The notes beneath the pieces were generated by a model that was not told where the DNA came from, ran no database searches, and was given only the letters and a program-made list of their open reading frames with translations. Below are positions 40,020-50,467 of a stretch of 64,000 bases of DNA, one piece after another (the stretch's first letter is position 1; each line of letters opens with the position of its first letter). Source of the DNA: RHKX01 sp963745755 (GTDB lineage Bacteria; Actinomycetota; Thermoleophilia; Solirubrobacterales; 70-9); NCBI GenBank assembly GCA_963745755.1, contig CAVUYP010000001.1, forward strand, positions 1-64,000. The letters are read 5' to 3'. A program made the position numbers and the translations under genes.

Positions 40020-41204
40020 CTAGACAGCAGCCATCGCCGCGGCGATTTCCCGAACGCCGGCCACGGCTGCGTCGACTTCATCCGCCGAGGCCGCGACTCC
40101 GAGGCTGAAACGAACCGTTCCCCGCTCTGCAGGGTCCCCAGCGCCTGGTGCATGCGCCGAGAGCGCAGTGAATCCCGGCTCGCGTCTGAATTCGGTACGC
40201 CGAGTCAAGCACCGCCGCCAGTTCCTGGCTGTCGACGCCGCTCAGGCCATGCTTACCACGGCCACGCGCTCGGCCGCCGTCGGCGGGCCATACAACGTCA
40301 CGCCCCGGATGCCGCCTAGCCCCGTCAACAGCCGCTCAGTCAGTTCTACCGCGTGGCGACGGACCTCGGATAGCCCCTGCTGTTTCAGGAATTGGACGCC
40401 CGCGCCCAGCCCCACAATGCCGGGGACATTCAGGTTGCCCGGCTCGTACTTGTCGGGCAACGTTGCGGGCTGCCGGTCGTCATCGCTAAAACTGCCGGTC
40501 CCCCCTTGCCGCAAGCTGTGCAAGCGCCGCTCGACGCCGGGTCGGATATAGAGCACGCCCGTTCCCAAGGGGCCCAGCAGCCCCTTATGTCCTGGCGCAG
40601 CAAGCAGATCGGCGTGTAACTCGTCCACGGAGACGGGCATTTCCCCGAGCGTTTGCGCAGCGTCAACCAGGAACAAGATTCCCCGCTCTTGAGCCAGGCG
40701 ACCGATCTCAGCCACCGGCTGCAGCGCCCCGGTCACGTTCGAAGCATGCGTGACCGCGATCAGCTTGGTTTCGGGCCGTAACGCCCGGCGCACATCGTCG
40801 GGATCAATCAGGCCCGACGCATTGCAAGCAACCCGGTCGGCGGTAATCCGGCCGCTTTGCTGCAGATCGCGCAACGGACGCAGGACCGAGTTGTGCTCGG
40901 CGACCGTTGTGACGACATGCCCCCCTTCCGTATCCAGCAACCCGTGGATCGCCAGGTTCAGCGAATCGGTGCCATTGAGCGTAAATACAATCTGCCGAGG
41001 GTCTTGGACGCCCAACAATCCCGCTACGGCGCGGCGGGCCGCTTGGACCATCTGTTCGACCTGCAGCGCCTCGGCATAAGCGCCGCGTCCGGCTGGCGCC
41101 CCCAGCTCTCTCTGATAGCGCTCTACGGCGGCGTACACCGCCTCTGGTTTGGGCCAACTGGTGGCGGCATTATCGAGATAGATTCGACGCGCGGGCGATG
41201 ACAT
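40020..41204 (-). CDS. Cysteine desulfurase-like PLP enzyme, one frameshift
   Basis: A class V aminotransferase. IYLDNAATSWPKP opens the chain. TVAEHNSVLRPL supplies the PLP-stacking His. VDAAQTLGEMPV and AAPGHKGLLGPLG supply the PLP Asp and the Schiff-base Lys. The catalytic Cys is seen in AGIHCALG after the frame break near 40243. It resembles the group that pairs with selenocysteine lyase/SufS-type proteins. Its start is four bases past the moaA stop. It probably supplies sulfur for MoaD thiocarboxylation, as inference from context. Confidence 0.88.
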
Positions 41205-41208
41205 GCAC

Positions 41209-42211
41209 TCAACCGCCGATTTGGAACATGGCCCGTTGGGGCTTGAAGAACTCGTCGCTGTTGATCCCGTGGCCGGCCTTTTTGGCGGAGACACAGTCGC
41301 GAAGCAATTGCACCAATTCGCGCTGGCCGCCCCCCTGCCGTAACACGGCTCGGGCGTCCCATTCGACGGTAGAAAACAGACAGTTGCGAACCTGGCCTTC
41401 CGCAGTCAGACGCAATCGATTGCAATCGGAACAGAACGGCTGCGTGACCGGATTGATGAAGCCGACGACGCCCCCGCCGTCGACAAAGTGAAAATCCCTG
41501 GCCGGCTGGCTGGGATTGATGACGGGCAACGGTTCCAACGGACCGAATTTCCGCCGCCAATGTCTGCCGAATGTCTTCGCCCGAAAGGACTTGATTGTTG
41601 TCCCAATTGCCATCGGCATCCAGCGGCATGAATTCGATGAACCGCATTTCCAGGCCGTGTTCGCGGGCGAAACGGCCCAGCGGCACAAGGTCGGGCTCGC
41701 TCAGCCCCTTGATGGCCACGGCATTCAGCTTGATCTTGTCGAAGCCGATCTGCTGCGCAACGGCAATGCCTTCGAGCACTTTTTCGAAGCCGTCGCGCCG
41801 AGAGATTCTCTGAAACGTCTCGGGATTGAGCGTATCGAGACTGATATTCAGGCGTGCAACTCCGGCGTCGCGCAAGGCTTGCGCTTGTTCCGCCAACAGC
41901 AGGCCGTTTGTCGTCAGGGCAATTTCTTCGATACCGGGCGTCTGGGCCAGTTGGGCGATCAATTCGGGCAGTTCGTGGCGCACCAGAGGTTCGCCGCCGG
42001 TTATTCGCAGCTTTCGCAGCCCGAGAGCGGCGCTGGCGTGGACGAACCGTTCGATTTCCTCGAAGGTGAGCAGTTCGCTGCGCAGTTTGAACCGCACGTT
42101 CTCAGCCGGCATGCAGTAGAAACAACGGATGTTACAGCGATCCGTGACGCTGATCCGCAGGTCGCCGTGCACGCGGCCGAACTGATCGATCAAGGGCTCG
42201 AGAGTATTCAC
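41209..42211 (-). CDS. moaA: GTP 3',8-cyclase (molybdenum cofactor biosynthesis), one frameshift
   Basis: A radical SAM enzyme for the first step of molybdopterin synthesis. The start is GTG at 42211. TDRCNIRCFYCMP is the SAM cluster. The second cluster is CSDCNRLRLTAEGQVRNCLF. The C-terminus ends IGG, matching the essential double-Gly tail. One frame break near 41560 lies between the two. It is preceded by moaE (10 bases) and followed by the desulfurase (4 bases). No moaC is present in the window, so the pathway is completed elsewhere. Confidence 0.95.
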
Positions 42212-42221
42212 GGCAGCCAGC

Positions 42222-42677
42222 TCACCCCTGCGAGGAATTTTCTGTCGGGTCGGTTGCGCCCGCCGCCAGCCCCGGATGGACCCACTCGGTCGTCCCATCG
42301 ACCCACGTTTCGCGTTTCCAGATCGGCACGACTTCTTTCAACGTATCGATCAGCCATTTCCCGGCTTCAAACGCAGCCTGGCGATGGGGACTGCTGACTG
42401 CAACCGCCACGCTCGCCTCGCCAATTTCCAGCCGCCCGAGCCGATGGACGATGGCGCAGTCAGTTAAGTTCCACCGGCGGCGGGCCTCGCCTTCCAATTC
42501 GGCGAGCTTCTTCTCGGCCATTTCGGGATAGCACTCATAGTCAAGGTGGCGCGTTCTCCGCTCGCCCGTCAACTCGCGCGTGGTTCCCAGAAACAGTACG
42601 ACCGCCCCCGCCAGCGGGGAATTCACCTGTTCCAGCAAGGCAGACGAGTCGATGGGGCGTTCGATCAAAGCAATCAT
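42222..42677 (-). CDS. moaE: Molybdopterin synthase catalytic subunit
   Basis: 151 codons, intact. VVLFLGTTRELTGERRT is the N-terminal conserved block. HRLGRLEIGEASVAVAVSSP is the central strand pair. LKEVVPIWKRETW holds the active-site Lys residues. It transfers sulfur from MoaD thiocarboxylate to precursor Z. It sits 42 bases after moaD and 10 before moaA. Confidence 0.95.
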   Translation of the reverse strand: MIALIERPIDSSALLEQVNSPLAGAVVLFLGTTRELTGERRTRHLDYECYPEMAEKKLAELEGEARRRWNLTDCAIVHRLGRLEIGEASVAVAVSSPHRQAAFEAGKWLIDTLKEVVPIWKRETWVDGTTEWVHPGLAAGATDPTENSSQG

Positions 42678-42719
42678 GGCACGCACAATTCTACCCGGCG
42701 ACGAGTCGTTTGTCCCGCT

Positions 42720-42965
42720 TCACCCGCCGCTAACCGGCGGTATGCAGGCTACGGCCGCCCCGGGCGGAATCGACCGGTCATCGTCGGCATACTCCGAGTC
42801 GACGGCGAACATGACATGCGGCAGCACCGATGCCAGTTGCGGAACGTGGGCGGAGAGCGACTGCCGCAATTGACCAATCGTGGCGCCCTCGGGCAGCATG
42901 AGTTCGATGGCGTCTCGACCCGCAAGCTGGCGGGCAACGGCGAAAAGTTGCACGCGGACGTTCAT
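42720..42965 (-). CDS. moaD: Molybdopterin synthase sulfur carrier subunit
   Basis: 81 codons, ubiquitin-like fold. LPEGATIGQLRQSLSAHVPQ is the central helix region. ACIPPVSGG ends in the double Gly that becomes thiocarboxylated. The ATG overlaps the stop of the upstream oxidase (ATGA at 42962-42965), which implies translational coupling. Confidence 0.93.
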   Translation of the reverse strand: MNVRVQLFAVARQLAGRDAIELMLPEGATIGQLRQSLSAHVPQLASVLPHVMFAVDSEYADDDRSIPPGAAVACIPPVSGG

Positions 42966-45924
42966 GTGACGATCAGCTCCTGTCCCCTCGTGGTCAGCAG
43001 CGAGGCGGCCTCGGGCATCAATCCGTAGGCCAAGGCCAGCAATTTCAGCGGATGGATCGTCGGCTTGGTGGTGCCTTGTTCCATCTGAATCTTGCAGGCG
43101 CTGCACTCGGTGGCGCCGGCCTGCCAGGTCGATTCGCGGACTGCGGAAATCAACGGCCACCCGGCGCGCAAGCTATTGCGGTAGTTCTCTCGGCGGAAGC
43201 CGAACGTACCGGCCATGCCTGAACAGCCTTTGTCGACGCGGTGCACGTTCAATCCGGGAATCAGCCGCAACAGGCTCTCGCCGGGCGACGCAACCTCCAA
43301 AGCCTTCAAGTGACAAGGCATGTGATAGCCGACCGAGGCGTTGACCGGCTTCAGGTCGAGTTGCAGTTTGCCGATCAGGTGCAGGCCCCACAGATAAGCA
43401 CAGGCTTCGCTAGCATTTTCCGCAACGAGCTGAGCGTCGTCGTCGCGCAGCAGGTCAGGGTATTCGCGTTTCAGGCACAGCGCGGCGGACGGTTCGCTGG
43501 TCACGATCGTATAGCCCTGGCGAATGGCTTCCGCCAGGACTGCAGTATTCTTGGCCGCAATGCGGCGAGCCCGGTCGGCGGCGCCTAGTGAGACTAGCGC
43601 CATGCCCGACTGCCCTTGATCGGGATGGACATAAACGGCTACGCCATTGTGCTCGAACACGGCCACCAGCGCTTCCGCCAACTGCGTATCGTGAAAGTTG
43701 GCGTAGGTATCGACGAAATACAGCACCTTGCGACCCGACCGACGCGTGGGACGCGTGAGCCGGCGGCGACTGGCCCGCCGCATGAACGGCCGAGGCGCAA
43801 AACGCGGCAACTTTCGCCCTTGGGCGATGCCCGCCGATCTTCTCCAGCAGCCAGCGGGCCTGCCGATTGCCCAACGCCCAGTTGGCCAGCGGGCTGACTG
43901 CGCTGCCGAGCGAACTGAATAAGTCGAGCCGCGTGACGATCCAGTCGCGGAATCGCAGGCCGTTGCTGGCCACATAAGCCGCCTTGGCTTCCAGCATCAG
44001 CTTGGGGATGTCGACTCCCGCCGGGCATTCCAGGCGGCACATCTGGCAGTTGACGCACAAGTCGGCGACGGCCTTGAAGGCGTCTGTCTTGAGCGATTCC
44101 GGATCGAGTTGCCCGCTCAGCAGGCCGCGCATCAGATTGGCTTTGGCGCGGGCGAGCTTTCTTCAGCGGGCGAAAACCGAAACACCGGGCACATCCGCAC
44201 TTCCGCGGCTTGCGAACGGCACGCGCCGCAGCCGTTGCAGGCCCGGGCCACCTGCGCCATTTCGTCCAGATCCCAGTGCAGTTGCAATTCGACCAGATTT
44301 CGCGGCGCAGGATCGCCCGTCTCGTCAGCTTCCGTCGGCGCGACGCGTTGCGGCGGCCGCAGGTGCTCAATCAGGCGGCCGGAGCCGGCTTCGACAACCT
44401 TGCCGGGATTGAGAATACCGGCGGGATCAAAAATGCGTTTGACCTCGCAGATCACTTCATACAGCTCGCCGACCTGCCGGCGAACGAACGGCGTGCGGCT
44501 GAGCCCGGCGCCATGTTCTCCGCTCACGGTGCCGCCGGCGGCAAGCACCAGTTCGTAAAGTTCCGCCGCCAGCGATTCCATGGTGAGAACCTGGTCCGGG
44601 TCTCCCAGATCCAGAAACGGCCGCAAGTGCAGTTGGCCGTGACCTGCGTGCGCAAACAAGGTGGCGGTGACCTGATGCCGCTTGAGCACGTTCTGCATGT
44701 CGACCAGCAGACGCGGCAGCGTCTCCGGCGGCGCCGCCATATCTTCCACGAACGGCAACGCTCGGGTCGAGCCCTTCAAACGGAAGAGCGTAGAAACGTT
44801 ATTGCGAGCCAACTGCCAGTAGGTCTCGATTTCCTGAGGACTGAACGTTTGCCGAGAGTCGAAAGCCAGGCGCTTTTCTGCGCACGCGTTCCACGAGCAG
44901 ACGCAAGCGGCCTCGCACGTCGACCGGGTCGTCCCCTTGGCACTCGACCAGCAGCAGCGTTTCCGTCGTGGGAGGAATCAGCGTGTCGTAACGCGGGTCG
45001 ATTTCACGCGCCAGGCTGAGATGGCGGCGATCCATCAGGTCGCAGGCCGAGGGGTTGAACGGCAACACCTCCTGCACGGCCCGGGCGGCAGCTTTCCAGC
45101 CGATCGAACAGCAGCAGCGCGACGCCGCGGTGCCGCGGCAAAGGCTGCGTAGCCAGCGTCATTTCCGTGATCAGCGCCAACGTTCCTTCCGAACCGGTCA
45201 ACAGCCGGGCCAGATCGAGCGAATCGGCCGTCAACACGTCGGCCAGTTGGTATCCGAAACGGTTCACCAGGCTGCGCGGCTGGCAGCGGCCGATCACCTC
45301 CTGGTTTCGCAACAGCAAGCGCACCAGTTGATTGATCAGGTCGCGTTTACGCGGATCGGGGTCGAGATTGACGCCGGCTTCGAGCGGCTCTTGCCCCGCC
45401 TCCAGCACCGTGCCGTCGGCGAGTACGATCTGCAGACTCAGCACGTGGCGCCGCGCCGAGCCGTACTTCAGCCAGTGGCTGCCGGAGGCGTCCAGCGCCA
45501 CCACGCTGCCCATCGTGGTCACGTGGCTCATGGCGGGATCGGGCCCGAATACCCGCCCGTGCAGCCGCAAATGGTGGTTCAGCCGTTCATGCACCACGCC
45601 GGGCTGTAACCGCACGCTCGCCGGATCCGTCCGCAGAATGCGGCGAAAATGACTGGAGAAATCAAGCACCAGCCCGGGGCCGAGCGATTCGCCGGCCAGC
45701 CCCGTTCCGGCGCCGCGCGCATGAATGGGCAGGTGATTCTCTTGCGCGTACTGGATGACCGCGGCGATATCTGCGGCCGTACGCGGCCGTACGACGCCCA
45801 ACGGCACAATCTGGTAGATGCTGGCGTCGCTGGCATAAAGCTGCAAGAAGACGTCGTCACAGCGCACCTCCCCGCTGACTAAGCCCCGCAGATCTTCCTG
45901 GATCCGTTCGCGCTGTTGGTCCAT
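42962..45924 (-). CDS. FAD-linked oxidase fused to Fe-S/CCG-domain protein (GlcD-GlcF type), frameshifted
   Basis: About 985 residues. Residues 1 to about 230 form a PCMH FAD domain (RGAGTGLAGESLGPG). The FAD-linked oxidase C-terminal domain holds GEHGAGLSR. Two 4Fe-4S motifs follow (CNGCGACRS with a later CP, and CVNCQMCRLECPAG). Two CCG-type segments follow (GYHMPCHLKAL with KGCSGMAG, and ECSACKIQME). This matches fused glycolate or D-lactate dehydrogenases that feed electrons to quinones. Breaks lie near 45090, 44880, 44155 and 43830. Its stop overlaps moaD. The link to molybdopterin genes is unusual. Confidence 0.88.
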
Positions 45925-45945
45925 AGGCGGCGGGCCCGCATTGTT

Positions 45946-46434
45946 TTACCGGCTGGCTGCGTCGGGTTGGCGCACGGCAGTCTGGCTCAGGCGGGCGGAC
46001 TCCTGGCGATATCGCTCGTGGGTTTCCAGGTTGAATCCGCTATAGTTCTTCAGCCCTTCGACCTGCCGATACTGTGCGCCGCAGCGGTAGCACGTCAGCG
46101 ATTCGCCGACGATGGCGAACAGCGCGAAATCGACCAGAGCCGTGGCTAACAACACGGCAAACGTGAGGTAGGTCAGATAGAAGTACCAGGTGACGCAACT
46201 GATCGCGAACCCGACGACCACGATGGCCACGCCCAAGCGTTGCGGAAAATCCTTGCGCACGAACAAGTCGGTGCTGGGACAAACCAGACACCGGTCCAAC
46301 CGGCCGTCCTGAAAGGCGTCGGGCGGCTGGGCGATTTCAAGCTGGCAATGCGGGCAGCGCAGTCCGGACTGCTCCGCCGACGCCTCGCGGACGCAGGTCT
46401 GTTCGCACCGCGGACAAGCAAACGTGACGTTCAT
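45946..46434 (-). CDS. Zinc-ribbon membrane protein of unknown function
   Basis: 162 codons, intact. CPRCEQTC, CPHC, CLVCPSTD and CYRCGAQY give four Cys-pair knuckles on either side of two membrane helices (VAIVVVGFAISCVTWYFYL and FAVLLATALVDFALFAIV). The layout suggests two zinc ribbons facing the cytoplasm. No function is known to me. It lies between a membrane protein (8 bases upstream) and the FAD oxidase. Confidence 0.7.
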   Translation of the reverse strand: MNVTFACPRCEQTCVREASAEQSGLRCPHCQLEIAQPPDAFQDGRLDRCLVCPSTDLFVRKDFPQRLGVAIVVVGFAISCVTWYFYLTYLTFAVLLATALVDFALFAIVGESLTCYRCGAQYRQVEGLKNYSGFNLETHERYRQESARLSQTAVRQPDAASR

Positions 46435-46442
46435 TCAGATCA

Positions 46443-47213
46443 TCATAGCGGAAAGAGGGACTCGTCGGACAGTAGCTGAGAGGTCAACTCGCCGACAAAG
46501 GTGACGATGACGCCGACATACAGAATGCCCGTTGCGCTTTGCGTATTGGGGATCTTCAACGTCTGCCATGCCATGGCCGCGGCCACCGCCGCGCCGGCCA
46601 GTCCGGCCAGCCAGCGCAGCGACACGAACAGCCAGCGCTGCATTTCGTAAGGGCCTTCCGCCGCAAAGTCGGCCGCCAGGCCCAACCCGCAGAGCAGAGA
46701 TCGCAACAGCAGTGCCGCGGCCATCGCCAGCACCAGCCGTTTAAGCGGAATGAGCGACATGCCCGGAGCGTTCAAATACCAATGCCCCAGCAGCATGGCG
46801 GCCATCGTCACGCCCAGCACCAGGCCGCCGACAAGCGGGTCCAGCCACTCCAGCGCCACGGCGCCCGCGGACGCGGAAGTCGACGATTCGGGCGCGGCGC
46901 CGCAGAGCCAGGCGCCCGCCAACGCGACGAGTGCAATGCCGGCCAAGGCGGCGATGCCGGGACGAGGCCGTTCGTACAGCCACAGCACGGCGCCGACGTA
47001 ACTCAGCAAGGCCGCGGTCAACGGCGGCCAGAGCGGCAACGCCTGCTGCGACAGGCCCATGCCGGCTACCAGGCTGGCCAACACGTTCAACCCGAGCAGC
47101 ACGTACAGATTGTTTCGATAATACCCGCTGCTCACCCGGCGCGGCGACGTGCAGGCCATGGCCAGCGACAAGCCGAACGTCAGCCGCAGAATGAATTGCG
47201 TGAGCAGCGCCAT
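46443..47213 (-). CDS. Polytopic membrane protein of unknown function
   Basis: About 256 residues with seven or eight predicted helices (for example LLGLNVLASLVAGMGL, ALAGIALVALAGAWLC, GLVLGVTMAAMLLGHWYL, GILYVGVIVTFVGEL). The start may be the ATG at 47213 or 12 bases upstream. No transport or enzyme motif is evident. It is the first gene of a tight pair with the zinc-ribbon protein. Confidence 0.62.
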   Translation of the reverse strand: MALLTQFILRLTFGLSLAMACTSPRRVSSGYYRNNLYVLLGLNVLASLVAGMGLSQQALPLWPPLTAALLSYVGAVLWLYERPRPGIAALAGIALVALAGAWLCGAAPESSTSASAGAVALEWLDPLVGGLVLGVTMAAMLLGHWYLNAPGMSLIPLKRLVLAMAAALLLRSLLCGLGLAADFAAEGPYEMQRWLFVSLRWLAGLAGAAVAAAMAWQTLKIPNTQSATGILYVGVIVTFVGELTSQLLSDESLFPL

Positions 47214-47371
47214 AGGACGAAGCAAGCGACAGAGGAAGAGCGATGCCCAAGGAAACGCGGGGGGCGGGAACGGCTTATTCGGGGTCCCCGCTTCCGCCTC
47301 GGCAGCCGCCGAGCGGGAATCACGGAGTACGCTCGGCCCCGGTCGGTTTCAGGGCTTCGCGAGCGGTCGAA

Positions 47372-48008
47372 TTACCGGCGATCTCCGTAGATCAGATTCA
47401 TAATCTCCGAGCGACTGGACAGATGAGAGCGGAATACGCCGCGCATGGCCGACGTCACGCAAACGCTGCCCGGCTTGCGCACCCCGCGAATCGTCATGCA
47501 CGAGTGGGTCGCCTCGATCACCACCGCCACGCCCTTGGCCTCCAATTCTTCGACCAGCAAATCGGCGACCGTTTCCGTCATCCGCTCTTGCACCTGAGGC
47601 CGACGCGCGACCACTTCCACGACGCGGGCCAGTTTGCTCAGGCCGATCACCTTGCCGTTCGGCAGGTAGCCGATGTGCGCCTTGCCCATAAACGGCAACA
47701 TGTGATGTTCGCACATGCTGTTGAAGCTGATGTCCTTGACCAGCACGACTTCATCGTACTTTTCCGTGAAGAACTTTTTCAGGTGCGCGCCGCGGATCCT
47801 CGTGCAAGCCGCTGAACATTTCGGCGTACATGCGAGCCACGCGGCCGGGCGTTTCGAGCAAGCCTTCACGGTCAGGATCCTCGCCGATAGCCGCCAGAAT
47901 CTCGCGGACGGCGCGTTGGATTCTTTCCTGGTCTACTCCCGTGGCGGGGGCGACGATCGCATCTTCGTCTTCGTCGGCTCGAGGAAGCGTGTCAGGAACC
48001 GTGCGCAT
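47372..48008 (-). CDS. folE: GTP cyclohydrolase I, one frameshift
   Basis: It forms dihydroneopterin triphosphate for folate or other pterins. The start ATG at 48008 has GAGGTAA upstream; a second ATG at 48044 is possible. GLLETPGRVARMYAEMFSGL is the N-terminal block. SMCEHHMLPFMGKAHIGYL holds the Zn-binding Cys and His, and THSCM the third ligand. One frame break at about 47798 is repaired by dropping one C. At about 211 residues the length is normal. Confidence 0.95.
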
Positions 48009-48126
48009 ATTGTTTACCTCGTAAATACCTAAATAATGGTTCATTTCGATCTTAGACGTGCCGCCGGGACCGGTCAAGGAACGGCCTAAACGCCACGCAT
48101 TTGCGCGAAATGCAAAGCCAGGACGC

Positions 48127-48826
48127 TTAATTCTGGCTGAAATCGGGCGGAAAGCGCCCGGCCGAGAATGGGCCCGAAGCGTCTGCCTTCAGAGCTTTCA
48201 AAATCGATTCGGCCCGCCGGTCGACATCGGTTTCTTCCAGCAGTTGCTGTTTGACTTCGACATTCAACTGCAGCGCATAAGCAACGACGTCGGTCAGCAC
48301 GCCCAACGATAAGTCGCTGTCCAATAGCGACCCCAAGCGAATCCTCTACGCCATCGACTTCAGGCGCCAGGCGGCGGAATGCGTCCAGCAGGCAACGCTG
48401 CAACGCCGGTCGTTGGCCGGCGCGATGCACGCTGTAAACATCTTGGCAAGCGACGGCTTCCGCCTCCCGAAACGGCTTGGCGGGCTCCAGTTCGCGAACC
48501 AGGCGAATGCGCTGCAAGCCGGCCAGCAGCAGGTTGTAGCGGCCGTCTTCAAAGCGGTGGTACGTGGCGATTCTTCCCAAACAGGCGGAAGGATAAAGGG
48601 GCGGGCGCCCGTCGTAATCGGTTTCCCACCCCGGGGAGAGTAACGCCATGGCGATCAGGCGGTCGCCGGCCAGCGACTCTTCGACCAGTTCGCGATAACG
48701 CGGTTCGAAAACGTGCAGCGGCTGCAACACGTGAGGAAACAGCACCAGGTTCGGCAACGGAAACAGCCTTGCCGTGCCCGAGAACGGCTCGCACTGAAAC
48801 AGCAGATCATCGCACTCGTCGCTCAT
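48127..48826 (-). CDS. Lon substrate-binding-domain protein, one frameshift
   Basis: It contains only the N-terminal domain of Lon protease: LFPLPNLVLFPHVLQPLHVF and EPRYRELVEESLAGDRLIAM, then CLGRIATYHRFEDGRYNLLL. No ATPase or protease part follows. A helical C-terminus comes after a frame break near 48340. Stand-alone LON-domain proteins are common in bacteria; their role is not settled. The start overlaps the DUF309 stop (ATGA at 48823). Confidence 0.85.
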
Positions 48827-49230
48827 TCTGCGGCGTTCTCATCCGAAGGGGGCGGGTCGAGATGAATCTCCGGAATCAGGTCGCCGCAGATCTCGATTTC
48901 GGGAAAATCTTCCTGGCTGGACGTCACTTCCGCGAAGCAGCGTTCCATTTCGGCCAGGAACTTATCGACGTTCAGACCCAGGTGTTGCGGCCGATAGGGT
49001 TCCAGATACCCGCGGCTGCCGAAATACAGCTTCTTGGCGCCGCGAATGTTCCCGTTGCCGAAATGATGCAGCGCCACGGCGGCCTGAATCAGGCCTTGAT
49101 AGAACTTCCGCGAGGCGCCCAAGTGCTCGGTCCAGATCTCTTCCCACGCTTCGTGGCTTTCGAAGAACTCGCACTCGTTGAAGTACTTGATCCCCTGCAG
49201 ATAGAGAGGTTCGTATTGGACGGCGTCCAT
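48823..49230 (-). CDS. DUF309-family protein
   Basis: 135 codons, intact. GIKYFNECEFFESHEAWEEI and FYQGLIQAAVALHHFGNGN are the two helices of the DUF309 fold. The acidic tail (EIHLDPPPSDENAAE) is extra. Function unknown. It is translationally coupled to the LON-domain gene. Confidence 0.87.
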   Translation of the reverse strand: MDAVQYEPLYLQGIKYFNECEFFESHEAWEEIWTEHLGASRKFYQGLIQAAVALHHFGNGNIRGAKKLYFGSRGYLEPYRPQHLGLNVDKFLAEMERCFAEVTSSQEDFPEIEICGDLIPEIHLDPPPSDENAAE

Positions 49231-49361
49231 GGGGGCAAACTCGGGTCGCTAGGCGAACAGGCCGGCGCTCGCGGCCGCGCGGGAAACTTTCGCGCGATAC
49301 CAGCGCCGCCGTGGCAAACTTGGCCCCGCGCGGCAGGGCCCTCAACAGCCAGGTTTTCGCT

Positions 49362-50093
49362 TTAGTCCCGCGACGTCAGCGCCATGATGATGCGGATGAC
49401 GTACCAGAACAACAGGGCGACCGACGCGAACAGCGCCAGTGCGGCGGCGACGTGCTGACCGATGCGGTAATGGTGCAGCACGTTCGACGTATCATAAAGT
49501 ATATACCCGCTGGCCAACGCGACCATGGCCACGGAGAAAACCAGGCCCAAACTAAAGCCGATCAGCACGCTGGCCGCCACCAGCCCCAGCGAAATCAGGC
49601 CCCCCAGCCATAGCGCCGTTCTCAGGAACGAGAAATCGGCCCGCGTGAAAAACACGATCGCCGTCAATCCGCCGAAGATCGTCAACGTCGCCAGTCCGGC
49701 GGCCGGAATGACCATGTGGCTTTGGTCCATCCTATTGACGATCGAAAGCAGCGGGAAAAAGATGGCCGCTTCCGCCACGACGTACAGTGACAATCCCATG
49801 TACTGGGTGCGAACTGAAACGGCGGAGCGAGCCCAGCTTTCCGCCAGGTAGCTGACCAGCATGAAGGCGCCCATCACGATCAGCCAGCTATATCGCACGC
49901 TGGACAAGGTCGCGAGCGCGGTTTCGCCGAGGCCGGGAATGTTCAGCAGCACGGCTTCAATGGCCGCGAAGCTGAAAATCGCGCCGCCCAGGTTCAGATA
50001 CGTCTTGCGGATGAAGTCGGTGCGTTCATCGACTTCCGCCAACGCGGCGATCGTCAAATCGGGAGAACGATACGGATTGTCGGCAAAGCTCAT
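49362..50093 (-). CDS. Bax inhibitor-1/YccA-family membrane protein
   Basis: 243 codons, intact, seven membrane helices. FIRKTYLNLGGAIFSFAAIE starts the domain and YILYDTSNVLHHYRIGQHV is the sixth-helix signature with the conserved Asp. Family members leak Ca2+ or associate with FtsH; neither is shown here. The gene is monocistronic. Confidence 0.87.
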   Translation of the reverse strand: MSFADNPYRSPDLTIAALAEVDERTDFIRKTYLNLGGAIFSFAAIEAVLLNIPGLGETALATLSSVRYSWLIVMGAFMLVSYLAESWARSAVSVRTQYMGLSLYVVAEAAIFFPLLSIVNRMDQSHMVIPAAGLATLTIFGGLTAIVFFTRADFSFLRTALWLGGLISLGLVAASVLIGFSLGLVFSVAMVALASGYILYDTSNVLHHYRIGQHVAAALALFASVALLFWYVIRIIMALTSRD

Positions 50094-50467
50094 GACGCGA
50101 CCCCAAAAAAGATGAGAAGAGGAAAAACGGGCGCCAACGGCGGGACTTACACCCCCCAGTCGCCTGACAGAAACCTATCTCTTCGGCGGGAAGGCGTCAA
50201 GAAAACGAACAGGAGTGAACATACGAAAGCAGCGAGCGGAGACTGCGAGCAGGTCAGGCGTAACGATTCCGACGCCTCGGCTCTTGCTCGCTTGCCGCCG
50301 TCTCGGCCCGAACAAACGTCGCAGGTCCTTCAAGCCAAACCGGTCTGGCTGGTACTCATGCGGCGGCGGCGGCTTCCTCTTGACATCGCCTCCGGCCGCT
50401 CTGAGAATCGTGGTCGGGGGCGTTGGCGTTTTTCAGGCTTTCTCAGCCGCGATGGATTGGGCTCCGG
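50094..50467. other. Intergenic region between divergent genes
   Basis: No gene, repeat or hairpin of note is seen in these 374 bases; promoters for both flanking genes should lie here. Confidence 0.4.
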
